NCBI RefSeq assembly: GCF_001279725.1
Contig: NZ_LGDE01000432.1
Location: forward strand, 1-64,000
Length of the DNA: 64,000 nucleotides
From: Streptomyces sp. WM4235
Lineage (GTDB): Bacteria; Actinomycetota; Actinomycetes; Streptomycetales; Streptomycetaceae
Direction: 5' to 3'
Both the position numbers and the translations under genes were made by a program. Under the pieces are notes generated by a model. That model worked only from the letters and a program-made list of their open reading frames with translations, searched no databases and had not been told where the DNA came from. Numbering within the stretch: the first letter of the stretch is position 1; each line of letters opens with the position of its first letter. This document shows, piece after piece, positions 46,370-54,867 of this stretch.

Positions 46370-47833
46370 ATGACGGTGACCGAAGACAACCACGCATACG
46401 GGCCGGGCATCGACCCCGAGCGGCTGGCCCTCGTCCTCAACGTGCTCGGTGAGCTCGACAAGCTCGACGTCGACCACCCCGACGCCATCACCGTACGCCG
46501 TGCCACCGCCGGCCTCTACCGCACGGTCAAGCAGCGTCGCCGCCAGGACCGCCGCGCCGCCAAGACCGCCAACGACAAGGCCGTCACCGAGGCGACCGCG
46601 ACCGGCTCCGCCGAGCGCATCGACGACGAGACCCAGGGCAACGCCCTGACCGCCGCCACCAAGGGTCCGATCGCCGGAATACTCCAGCGTCCGCGCTCCT
46701 GCTACATCTGCAAGACCCGCTACGTCGAGGTCGACGCCTTCTACCACCAGCTCTGCCAGGGCTGCGCCGCCTTCAACCGCGCCCGCCGCGACGCCCGCAC
46801 CGACCTGACCGGCCGCCGCGCCCTGCTCACCGGTGGCCGCGCCAAGATCGGCATGTACATCGCGCTGCGGCTGCTGCGCGACGGCGCGCACACCACCATC
46901 ACCACCCGCTTCCCGAGCGACGCGATCCGCCGCTTCAAGGCCATGCCCGACAGCTCCGAGTGGCTGCACCGCCTGAAGATCGTCGGCATCGACCTGCGCG
47001 ACCCGGCCCAGGTCGTCGCGCTCGCCGACTCGGTCGCCGCCGAGGGCCCGCTCGACATCCTGATCAACAACGCCGCGCAGACCGTGCGCCGCTCCCCGGG
47101 CGCCTACAGCGAACTCGTCGCCGCCGAGAACGCCCCGCTCCCGGCCGGCGAGCTGCCCACCTCCGAGGTCATCGGCACCTTCGGCAGCGGCACCGTCGAC
47201 CGGGTCGCCGCCCTGCCCACCGGCAAGGGCGAGAAGCTCAGCGCGCAGGACGTCACCGAGCTGGCGCTGGTCTCCGGCTCCGCCTCCCTGGAGCGGATCG
47301 CCGCCGGCACGGCCATCGACGCCGGTGGCCTGGTCCCCGACCTGCACGACACCAACAGCTGGATCCAGACGGTGTCCGAGGTGGACCCGATCGAGCTGCT
47401 CGAAGTGCAGCTGTGCAACTCCACGGCGCCGTTCATCCTGATCAGCAGGCTCCGGCCGGCGATGGCCGCCGCCGAGGCCGGCCGCAGGTACGTCGTCAAC
47501 GTCTCCGCGATGGAGGGCGTGTTCAGCCGCGGCTACAAGGGCGCCGGCCACCCGCACACCAACATGGCCAAGGCCGCGCTGAACATGCTGACGCGGACCA
47601 GCGCGCAGGAGATGTTCCAGAAGGACCAGATCCTGATGACCGCGGTGGACACCGGCTGGATCACCGACGAGCGGCCCCACCCGGACAAGGTCCGGCTCGC
47701 CGAGGAGGGCTTCCACGCCCCGCTCGACCTGGTGGACGGCGCGGCCCGCGTGTACGACCCGATCGTGCGCGGCGAGGCGGGCGAGGACCTGTTCGGCGTC
47801 TTCCTCAAGGACTACGCCCCCGCCAACTGGTAG
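46370..47833 (+). CDS. SDR-family oxidoreductase with zinc-ribbon-like N-terminus
   Basis: The 487-residue protein has an N-terminal 110-residue helical part with many basic residues, then CYICKTRYVEVDAFYHQLC and QGC, a CxxC-x14-CxxC pair that may bind zinc. A Rossmann domain follows with ALLTGGRAKIGMYIALRLL instead of the usual TGxxxGIG, and ILINNAAQTVRRS. At the active site the sequence HPHTNMAKAALNML keeps the Lys but has Thr where the catalytic Tyr of Y-x3-K should stand. The length is far above the usual 250. Role unknown; classical dehydrogenase activity is doubtful. AAGGAA lies 11 nt before the ATG. Confidence 0.82.
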   Translation: MTVTEDNHAYGPGIDPERLALVLNVLGELDKLDVDHPDAITVRRATAGLYRTVKQRRRQDRRAAKTANDKAVTEATATGSAERIDDETQGNALTAATKGPIAGILQRPRSCYICKTRYVEVDAFYHQLCQGCAAFNRARRDARTDLTGRRALLTGGRAKIGMYIALRLLRDGAHTTITTRFPSDAIRRFKAMPDSSEWLHRLKIVGIDLRDPAQVVALADSVAAEGPLDILINNAAQTVRRSPGAYSELVAAENAPLPAGELPTSEVIGTFGSGTVDRVAALPTGKGEKLSAQDVTELALVSGSASLERIAAGTAIDAGGLVPDLHDTNSWIQTVSEVDPIELLEVQLCNSTAPFILISRLRPAMAAAEAGRRYVVNVSAMEGVFSRGYKGAGHPHTNMAKAALNMLTRTSAQEMFQKDQILMTAVDTGWITDERPHPDKVRLAEEGFHAPLDLVDGAARVYDPIVRGEAGEDLFGVFLKDYAPANW

Positions 47834-48510
47834 GCCTTCCCCTCCTCACCCGCTCGCCCGTGCCGACTCCGGCCGGGCGAGCGGTGTTTCCTCCCCGGGG
47901 CGCGGCCCCGGAGTGCCGGGGCGCGCGTGCGGCTCTGCCGGGCGCGGGGTCCCCGCGTCCTCCTTTCGGGTGAGGCCGCGAGCGCGTGGTGCCTCCCGCC
48001 GGCTGCCTCGTACGTGTCCGTCCCGATGACGCGGGCCGCCGCTCGGCCGTCACCCGCTCGGCCCAACGCCCCGCCCCGCCCCTCATGCCCCCGGCGCGTC
48101 CCGTCCTGCCCCCTGCGGCCCGCGCGGGTCGTCCCGCTCCGTCGGGACACGGCCGTCGTGTCGGTGGTGGAACTCGCGCGGGTGGACCCGGTCGCCGTTA
48201 CGGTCGGGATTGCCGCCGGCACCCCGGCAGGCTCAACCGACCCCCACTGCGCGCCTTCTCGTACGTCGTACAGCCCACTCCGGTGAACCGCCGGCGTCCG
48301 ACGTACTGAACTCGGGGCGAAAACAAGTGATCCGGAGTGGATTTTACCGTTCCATCGAGCGGGACCCCGCTCATATGTGTACTCTGATCGGCATGGAGGC
48401 CTCACCCGGGCCCCGCTCCACCAAGGCGCCACCGCGTCCGGAAAACCTTTATTTCCCTATCTCCGGCGCGCGATCAGCCCGCTGGGTTACGCGACACAAG
48501 GGAGTTCGCG
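47834..48510. other. Long intergenic region before a small gene
   Basis: After the terminator at 47850-47884 these 677 bp contain no gene I can support. The part 47886-48290 is extremely G+C-rich without usable frames. The part 48310-48480 is less G+C-rich (for example AACCTTTATTTCCC near 48443) and is probably the promoter and leader of the small gene at 48511. A 47-codon frame (ATG 48375 to TGA 48518) overlaps the small gene's start but has no ribosome site. Confidence 0.5.
47850..47884 (+). terminator. Hairpin terminator after the SDR gene
   Basis: CCGCTCGCCCG (47850-47860) pairs perfectly with 47874-47884 around a 13-nt loop. It begins 17 bp after the SDR stop and is followed by TGTTTCC. 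Confidence 0.75.
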
Positions 48511-48687
48511 GTGACTGAAATGACCAAGCCCGACCCATCGCTGGAGCGAACCGTCCGAGCGGTGAAGGGGAAGACCCGGTCCGACGAACTCGGAAGCCTC
48601 GAAGTGTGGGCGCGTTCCGCCCCCATCCGGCTGGCGGGTTACGAGGACGACCTGGCCGAACCGCACATCCTCCCCGGCATCGACTAG
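48511..48687 (+). CDS. 58-residue small protein, unknown
   Basis: The frame GTG 48511 to TAG 48687 encodes 58 residues and is preceded by AAGGGAG at 6 nt, the best ribosome site in the neighbourhood. The N-terminal half is charged and helical-looking (LERTVRAVKGKTRSDELG). The C-terminal half reads LEVWARSAPIRLAGYEDD and then LAEPHILPGID. There is no signal peptide, Cys or membrane helix. Its composition, a charged leader followed by a distinct short tail, could suit a small regulatory protein or a peptide precursor, but no modifying enzyme lies beside it. I do not recognise the family. Confidence 0.65.
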   Translation: MTEMTKPDPSLERTVRAVKGKTRSDELGSLEVWARSAPIRLAGYEDDLAEPHILPGID

Positions 48688-48900
48688 AGCCGCCGGCCCC
48701 TCCTGGGCCCCCGACCTGCGCCCCCGCGCCACACCACGGCGACGGGGGCGAGGCATGCGCCCCTCGGCCCCGACAGGGCCCCGCCGCGACTCCGACACCG
48801 GTCCGTGCGACCGGAGTTCCCGATTCGCGTACGCCCTGGGCGTCATCGCCGAGAGCGATCACGGGTTCCGCGCCGGCCACCCGCCGGGCAGGCTCATTCC

Positions 48901-49884
48901 ATGAAACTACTGATGCTGGGTGGCACCGAATTCGTCGGACGCGCGATCACCGAGGACGCCCTCGCCCGGGGCTGGGAGGTGACCGTCTTCCACCGCGGGC
49001 ACCACGCACCCCCGCCCGGGGTCCGCGCCGTGCACGGGGACCGCACCTCCGTCGAGGGCCTGGCCGGCCTCGCCGACGGTGAGTGGGACCTCGTCGTCGA
49101 CACGTGGAGCGGCGCGCCCACCGCCGTGCGCGACGTCGCCCGCCTGCTGGCCGACCGCGTCGGGCGGTACGTCTACATATCCAGCCGCTCGGTGTACGCC
49201 TACCCGGCCCCGGCCGGCCTCGACGAGGACGGCCCGCTGATCGAGGGCTCGGCCGACGCCGAATCCATCGCCTACGCCGAGGACAAGCGCGGCGGCGAAC
49301 TCGCCGCCCTCGACGCCTTCGGCGACCGCGCCCTGCTGGTGCGCGCCGGCCTGATCATCGGCCCGTACGAGAACGTCGGCCGACTGCCCTGGTGGCTCAA
49401 CCGCGCCGCCCGCGGTGGTCCGATGGTGGCCCCCGGACCACGTGGGCACCGGCTCCAGTACATCGATGTGCGCGACCTCGCGGCCTGGACCCTGGACGCC
49501 GCCGAGGCCGGGCGCGGCGGCCCCTACAACCTGGTCTCCCCGGTCGGCCACGCCACGATGGAGGAGCTCCTGGAAGCGTGCCTCGCCGCCACCGGCGGGA
49601 ACGCCGAGCTGCGCTGGATCGACCCGGCCGCGATCGAGGCGGCGGGCGTCCAGCCGTGGACCGAACTGCCGATCTGGCTTCCCGAGGGCGGCGAACTGCA
49701 CGCGTACATGAGCGGCGACGTGACCAAGGCGGTGGAGGCGGGGCTCGTGTGCCGCCCCGTCGCCGAGACCGCCGCCGACACCTGGGCCTGGCTCCGATCC
49801 CTCGAAGGCGACGCCCCGCTACGCCCCGACCGCTCGGCCAAGGGGATCTCCCCGGAGCAGGAGGCGACGCTACTCGGGCTCTGA
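48901..49884 (+). CDS. NAD-dependent epimerase/dehydratase family protein
   Basis: The 327-residue protein is an extended SDR: MKLLMLGGTEFVGRAITEDA carries the NAD-binding GGTEFVG, YVYISSRSVYAYP the Ser, and AYAEDKRGGE the Tyr/Lys pair of the active site. The middle part VRAGLIIGPYEN and LQYIDVRDLA is typical of nucleotide-sugar epimerases and reductases. The substrate cannot be told; it is not in a sugar gene cluster. It overlaps the 3' end of the convergent gene by 15 bp. Confidence 0.9.
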   Translation: MKLLMLGGTEFVGRAITEDALARGWEVTVFHRGHHAPPPGVRAVHGDRTSVEGLAGLADGEWDLVVDTWSGAPTAVRDVARLLADRVGRYVYISSRSVYAYPAPAGLDEDGPLIEGSADAESIAYAEDKRGGELAALDAFGDRALLVRAGLIIGPYENVGRLPWWLNRAARGGPMVAPGPRGHRLQYIDVRDLAAWTLDAAEAGRGGPYNLVSPVGHATMEELLEACLAATGGNAELRWIDPAAIEAAGVQPWTELPIWLPEGGELHAYMSGDVTKAVEAGLVCRPVAETAADTWAWLRSLEGDAPLRPDRSAKGISPEQEATLLGL

Positions 49885-51309
49885 CCGGGAGGTCTCCGCG
49901 AGGCGGGTGGGCGGCAGGTACTCGCGCAGCAAGGTGCGGTGCCACCACGCGCCCGTCTCACGGAGCTCCCGCCAGGTCGTGAACCGGTAGCGGTAGAGCC
50001 TGGCCCGCACATGCACCGGAGGGGCGTCCGGGAAGGGGTTGTGCCGCAGCAGCCGCAGCGTGTCCCGGTCACCGGCCAGCAGGCGCTCGACGAACGGCCC
50101 GAACCAGTCCCGCGCGTAGCCGGGGGAGAGCGCCGCGAACCACATCAGCCAGTCCAGGCGCAGGTGGTACGGGGCGAACTGGCGGGGCATCCGGCCCGGC
50201 GCGCCCGGCTTGCCCCTGAACTCGTAGGCGCGCCAGTCGCCGTCCTCACGCGGCACCCGGTCCGCGCTCCCCTCCACCACCACCTCGTCCCGGACGCGCC
50301 CCACCGTGCCGAACGCCCCGTACGTGTTGACCAGGTGCAGGGAGTCGAAGGAGCGGTTCATCGCCTGGCGGCGGGAGGCCATGTTGGCCACCGGGTGCCG
50401 GCTGAGCCAGAGCATCAGGGCGCTCACCGCGCACACCAGCACCACGAACCAGAGCGGCGCCCCGCGCGAGGCGGCCTCCGGCGGCGGGCCCGCGAGCCCC
50501 GTGAAGTCGATCGCCGACAGCGCGATGGTGATCGTGATCCAGTTCAGCCACGCGAAATTGCCCGACAGGACCAACCACGCCTGGGTGGCCACGACGATCG
50601 CGGCGGCGTACGAGGCCACCGGCTGCGGAGTGAAGAGCAGTACCGGGACCACGAGCTGGGTCACGTGGTTCGCCGCGCACTCCACGCGGTGCAGCGGCTT
50701 CGGAAGGTGGTGGAAGAACCAGCTCAGCGGCCCGGGCATCGGCTGGGTCTCGTGGTGGTGGTAGAGACAGGTGAGCTTCCGCCAGCAGGGGTCGCCCCGC
50801 ATCTTGATCAGCCCGGCCCCGAACTCCACCCGGAAGAGGACCCACCTCAGCAGCCACAGCACGAGCACCGGTGGCCCGATCCGGGCGTTGCCGAGAAAGA
50901 CCGCGAGGAACCCCACCTCCAGCAGCAGCGACTCCCAGCCGAAGGCGTACCAGGTCTGTCCCACGTTCACGATCGACAGGTACAGCAACCAGGGAACGGC
51001 CCACATGGCCATCGCCGCCCCCAGCGGCACCAGGTCCCCGACGCCGGCGGCGAGCGCGGCCGCGAACACCGCCCCCGTCCACGCGCATCCGGCGAACAGG
51101 CCGTCGGAGTAGCGCAGTTGGAACAGGCTCGGGGCGCGCCGGAAGGGCACGTGCCGCACGTGTCGCGGCACGGGCAGCATGCCGTGCGCCCCGATCAGCG
51201 CCCGGAACTGCAGGGCCGCCCCGACGAAGGCGAGGAGGTACACCCCGGCCAGGGCCCGCTGGAAGACCAGCCGGCCCAGCCAGTAGTCGGGCGCCGTGAA
51301 CCAGTCCAT
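49870..51309 (-). CDS. Lipase-maturation-factor-like membrane protein
   Basis: The 479-residue protein resembles vertebrate lipase maturation factor (LMF1) relatives found in actinobacteria. It has about six to eight membrane helices in residues 15-320 (FQRALAGVYLLAFVGAALQF at the start), WYAFGWESLLLEVGFLAVFL, and RVEFGAGLIKMRGDPCWRKL. The C-terminal soluble domain has EFRGKPGAPGRMPRQFAPYH and LDWLMWFAALS. Bacterial function is unknown. It is divergent from the DUF6777 lipoprotein gene, with a 16-bp palindrome between them. Confidence 0.88.
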   Translation of the reverse strand: MDWFTAPDYWLGRLVFQRALAGVYLLAFVGAALQFRALIGAHGMLPVPRHVRHVPFRRAPSLFQLRYSDGLFAGCAWTGAVFAAALAAGVGDLVPLGAAMAMWAVPWLLYLSIVNVGQTWYAFGWESLLLEVGFLAVFLGNARIGPPVLVLWLLRWVLFRVEFGAGLIKMRGDPCWRKLTCLYHHHETQPMPGPLSWFFHHLPKPLHRVECAANHVTQLVVPVLLFTPQPVASYAAAIVVATQAWLVLSGNFAWLNWITITIALSAIDFTGLAGPPPEAASRGAPLWFVVLVCAVSALMLWLSRHPVANMASRRQAMNRSFDSLHLVNTYGAFGTVGRVRDEVVVEGSADRVPREDGDWRAYEFRGKPGAPGRMPRQFAPYHLRLDWLMWFAALSPGYARDWFGPFVERLLAGDRDTLRLLRHNPFPDAPPVHVRARLYRYRFTTWRELRETGAWWHRTLLREYLPPTRLAETSRSEPE

Positions 51310-51394
51310 CCCCTCCAGTATCGGGCGCCGGGGCGGACCGCGCCGGTCAGTGGAGGCGTATGCGCGCTCGGAGAGGCTGTGACCACACGAGTTC

Positions 51395-51410
51395 CTTGAA
51401 CGCGTTCAAG
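51395..51410. promoter_or_regulatory. 16-bp perfect palindrome, LacI-type operator candidate
   Basis: CTTGAACGCGTTCAAG is a perfect palindrome with a central CG, as in LacI-family operators (compare TTGAAACGTTTCAA-like sites). It lies in the 163-bp divergent gap between the LMF-like gene and the DUF6777 gene. Confidence 0.55.
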
Positions 51411-51472
51411 ATGCGGCCCCGGGAGAGATGCGGCAGACAAGGAGGAGCAACCGGGGCGAAAGGAAGAAACAC

Positions 51473-52717
51473 GTGAGCGACGGGCCCGACGTGCACGCAC
51501 CGACACACCGTCACCATCCACACCGTCAGACACCACGCCGTCACACACCGGCCAGAGCGCCCCTCTTCGCGCTCGTCGGCCTGCTCGGGCTGCTCGCCAC
51601 GGCCTGCGGCACGACCGAGGAGCCCCGGGCCGCGGCGGCCGGCCCCGAGAGCCAGGAGGTCCACCTCCAGCCGGTCGGCACGGCCGGCCCCGACCCGTTC
51701 ACCAACTCCTCCGCCACCGCCGAGTCCGCCCCCGTCCAGCCGCCGCTCCCCAACGCGTCCGGCCAGGGCATCCGCACCGTCAACGCCGCCACCCCGGGCC
51801 TGTACGGCGGAACCCAGCGGCTCGGCAGCTGCGACGTCGAACAGCAGGTCGGCTTCCTCACCGGGGACGATGCCAAGGCCGGTGCCTTCGCCCGCGCCTC
51901 CGGCATCGAACAGGCGAGGCTCCCCGAGTACCTGCGCGGCCTCACCCCGGTGGTGCTGCGCGCCGACGCCCGCGTGACCAGCCACGGCCTGCGCGACGGC
52001 CGCGAGAAGAGCTTCCAGTCCGTGCTCCAGGCCGGGACGGCCGTCCTCGTGGACAACCACGGCATGCCCCGGGTGCGCTGCGCCTGCGGCAATCCCCTGG
52101 GCGCGCCGCGCGCCCCCAAGGGGAGCCCGGTGCTCAAGGGCGACGCGTGGAACGGCTACCAGGCGAACCAGGTGATCGTCATCGAGCCCACCGCCCAGGT
52201 GCTGGGCAGACTCACCATTGTCAACATCGCCAACAACACCTGGATCGAGCGGACGAGCGGCGACGACGGAGCCCAGGACAGGACTCCGCAGGCGGTGCCC
52301 CCCTACGATCCTTCGGACGGCATCCCGAACGGTCCCGTCACCTCCGCCGAGCCGTCCCCCGGGGAGTCGGCACCCCCCGGGGCGCCGTCCGACGGCCCCT
52401 CCGGCCCGCCCGCGGACGTTCCCGACGGTCTTCCCCCGGGCGTCCCGAGCGGGCAGCCGCAGGAGGTACCGTCCGGCCCGGCGGCAGGGGTGCCCTCCGA
52501 GGTCCCGCCCGGCGTACCGCCCGGTCAGCCGTCGGACATCCCCCCGGACCCCTTCACGGAGCCGATGCCCGTCGACCCGGGGTCGCCGAACGGTGACCCG
52601 GGGTTGCCGACCGGACCGGACGCGGCGCCGGACCAGGTGGATCCGTACGGCCCGGGCACCGTCCCCGACGTCGGGCAGCAGCCCTCGGACCCGGGCGGGC
52701 AACTGGAGAGCGCCTGA
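51473..52717 (+). CDS. DUF6777 lipoprotein with Pro-rich tail
   Basis: The 414-residue protein has a His/Arg-rich N-terminus, a hydrophobic stretch and lipobox (FALVGLLGLLATACGTTEE), so it is membrane-tethered outside. The DUF6777 domain follows: NAATPGLYGGTQRLGSCDVE, then LTPVVLRADARVTSHGL and VRCACGNPL, with three conserved cysteines. Residues 280-414 are Pro/Gly/Ser/Asp-rich low complexity. The function of this Streptomyces family is unknown. GTG 51473 is chosen because AAGGAAG lies 7 nt upstream; ATG 51428 in the same frame is an alternative. The phosphatase gene begins 25 bp after its stop. Confidence 0.82.
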   Translation: MSDGPDVHAPTHRHHPHRQTPRRHTPARAPLFALVGLLGLLATACGTTEEPRAAAAGPESQEVHLQPVGTAGPDPFTNSSATAESAPVQPPLPNASGQGIRTVNAATPGLYGGTQRLGSCDVEQQVGFLTGDDAKAGAFARASGIEQARLPEYLRGLTPVVLRADARVTSHGLRDGREKSFQSVLQAGTAVLVDNHGMPRVRCACGNPLGAPRAPKGSPVLKGDAWNGYQANQVIVIEPTAQVLGRLTIVNIANNTWIERTSGDDGAQDRTPQAVPPYDPSDGIPNGPVTSAEPSPGESAPPGAPSDGPSGPPADVPDGLPPGVPSGQPQEVPSGPAAGVPSEVPPGVPPGQPSDIPPDPFTEPMPVDPGSPNGDPGLPTGPDAAPDQVDPYGPGTVPDVGQQPSDPGGQLESA

Positions 52718-52742
52718 CCCGCCGGTGTGTCATGGTGGATCG

Positions 52743-54788
52743 GTGCCGACCACCGTATCGCTGCCGGACGACTGGCCCGCACACCCGGACCGGTCGCTCT
52801 CGCTGAACCGCATGGGCAGTTTCGACTGGGACCTGGTCACCGGGCTCATGCATCTGGACGCAGCGGCCCTCGACGTCTTCGACACGGACCCCGCCGCGTA
52901 CGACGGACGCCCCGCGTCCCTGTCGCCGCGCGTTCCGGCAGCGGAGGCGACCCGGCTCGACGCCCTCGTGTCCAGTGCCCTCAAGAGCGGGGTGGACAGT
53001 TACGGCGCCTACTTCCGCATCCGCTGCCGCGACGGCCGGCTGCGCTGGACGCACACGCAGGGCCGGGTCATGCGCGGCGCGGACGGGCGGCCGCACCGGA
53101 TCATCGGCATCGTCCGCGACGCGACCGAGGAGCTCAGCCACTCGGCCGAGCGCCTCGGTCTGGACGAGGAACGCCGCCGTCAGACGTCCGTCGTGGAGAG
53201 CACCACGGCCGCCCTCGCCCACGCGCGCACCGTTCGGGACGTCATCGACGTCATCGGTGACGCCCACGGCCTGGAGCGGCTCGGCTCGATGGGCATGGTG
53301 ATGGGCCTCGTCGAGGCGGGCCGCATCCACCTGGTGGCCGAAGGGCCCGTGGGCAGTTTCGTGCCGGGCACCCGTTACACCCGCATCGACGAGGCGTACC
53401 CGATGAGCGAGGTCGTCCGCTCGCTCGAACCGCGCTTCCTCGACTCCGCGGAGGAATTCGCCGAGGGCTATCCGGAGCTCTGGGCCAAGATCTCGTACAT
53501 GGACATCTCGGCCGCCGCGTATCTGCCGCTGATCGCCCAGGCCCGCCCGATCGGCGCCATCGGACTCCTCTACCAGGACAAGGACGGCTTCACCCAGGAC
53601 GAACGCAATCTGCTGGTCGCCCTGGGCAGCAGCATCGCGCAGAGCCTCCAGCGGGCCATGTTGCTGGAACAGGAACACGACCTGGCGGAGGGCCTTCAGC
53701 AGGCCATGCTGCCGCGCCGCATCCCGTCCGTCCCCGGCGTCGACATCGAGGTCCGCTACCGCTCCGCCCGGATGGGCCAGGACATCGGCGGCGACTGGTA
53801 CGACGTCATCCCGCTGCCGGGCGGCAAGGTGGGCGCGGTCATCGGGGACGTGCAGGGCCACGACACCCACGCGGCGGCGGTCATGGGACAGCTGCGGATC
53901 GTGCTGCGCGCCTACGCGGCCGAGGGGCACTCGCCGGCCACGGTGATGGCCCGGGCGTCCGTCTTCCTCCACGAACTGGACACCGACCGGTTCGCCACCT
54001 GCCTGTACGCCGAGGTCGACCTGGCCACGGGCGTGCTCCAACTGGTCCGGGCCGGCCACATCGACCCCCTGCTGCGCACCCGGGACGGGGACTGCCTGCG
54101 GCTGCCGGTGGAGGGCGGGATGCCGCTCGGGCTGTCGGCGGAGTTCGGCAGGCTGGAGTACGGCGTCACCACGGTGGAACTCGATCCCGGGGAAACGCTT
54201 CTGCTCTGCACCGACGGGCTCGTCGAGGAACCCGGCGCCGACCTCGACGACGGCATCCGACTCCTCACCACCCTGATCCGCAAAGGACCGGCCGACCTGG
54301 GGGAGCTGGCCGACCGGCTCTGCGAGGTCGTCGACGAGCGGGGTGGCAACGACGACATGGCCCTCCTGTTGCTGCGACGCCAGCCGGACGAGACCCCACA
54401 GGTCGGCGGACGTCTCCAGCAGCACGTGGCCCCCGGCGACCCCGAGGCGCTGGTCGCCGCCCGCCACATGATCGGCGCGGCGGTTCGGGCCTGGGGGGCC
54501 CGGGGCCGGTCCGACGAGATCGAACTGGTCGCGGACGAGTTGATCGTCAACGCCCTGATGCACACGGACGGACCGGCCATCGTGACGCTGCGGATCCTGG
54601 CCGGTTCGCAACGACGCCTGCGGGTGGAGGTCGAGGACCGCTCCAGCGCGCTGCCGAGGCGTCGCGAGGCGGGCGACTCCGGGGTGTCGGGGCGAGGCCT
54701 GATGCTGGTGGACCGGCTCGCGGACGTGTGGGGCGTGGAGCCGCGGGGGAGCGGCAAGTGCGTGTGGTGCGAGTTCGTCATGGGGTAG
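52743..54788 (+). CDS. PAS-GAF-SpoIIE protein phosphatase with C-terminal anti-sigma-type ATPase
   Basis: The 681-residue multidomain regulator has a PAS domain (residues 15-130, RMGSFDWDLVTGLMHLDAAA), a GAF domain (about 150-310, IGAIGLLYQDKDGFTQDERN), a PP2C/SpoIIE phosphatase (about 325-550) with GGDWYDVIPLPGGK, GDVQGHD and GGNDDMALLLL metal-binding motifs, and a HATPase of the RsbW type (SDEIELVADELIVNALMHTD, then GRGLMLVDRLADVWG). Such proteins tune sigma-B-like factors by partner switching in Streptomyces. The GTG at 52743 begins the PAS-containing protein; GGTGGA is close upstream. Its partner anti-anti-sigma factor is not in the window. Confidence 0.92.
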   Translation: MPTTVSLPDDWPAHPDRSLSLNRMGSFDWDLVTGLMHLDAAALDVFDTDPAAYDGRPASLSPRVPAAEATRLDALVSSALKSGVDSYGAYFRIRCRDGRLRWTHTQGRVMRGADGRPHRIIGIVRDATEELSHSAERLGLDEERRRQTSVVESTTAALAHARTVRDVIDVIGDAHGLERLGSMGMVMGLVEAGRIHLVAEGPVGSFVPGTRYTRIDEAYPMSEVVRSLEPRFLDSAEEFAEGYPELWAKISYMDISAAAYLPLIAQARPIGAIGLLYQDKDGFTQDERNLLVALGSSIAQSLQRAMLLEQEHDLAEGLQQAMLPRRIPSVPGVDIEVRYRSARMGQDIGGDWYDVIPLPGGKVGAVIGDVQGHDTHAAAVMGQLRIVLRAYAAEGHSPATVMARASVFLHELDTDRFATCLYAEVDLATGVLQLVRAGHIDPLLRTRDGDCLRLPVEGGMPLGLSAEFGRLEYGVTTVELDPGETLLLCTDGLVEEPGADLDDGIRLLTTLIRKGPADLGELADRLCEVVDERGGNDDMALLLLRRQPDETPQVGGRLQQHVAPGDPEALVAARHMIGAAVRAWGARGRSDEIELVADELIVNALMHTDGPAIVTLRILAGSQRRLRVEVEDRSSALPRRREAGDSGVSGRGLMLVDRLADVWGVEPRGSGKCVWCEFVMG

Positions 54789-54867
54789 GCGAGGCGTCCG
54801 GAGCGCATGCCGAGTCCCGAGCGCATGCCGAGTCGCGCCGTCGGGGAGCCGGCGGCAGGCTGGGAGG

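Noticed and set aside
47886..48310. Several plus- and minus-strand frames of 60-200 codons in the long gap.
   Set aside because: Their translations are Arg/Pro/Gly-rich, overlap each other on both strands, and lack ribosome sites.
48375..48518. A 47-codon frame starting MCTLIGMEASPG that overlaps the start of the 58-residue gene and contains ENLYFP.
   Set aside because: It has no ribosome-binding site. The likeness of ENLYFP to a viral protease site is chance. It might be an upstream leader frame but I cannot support it.
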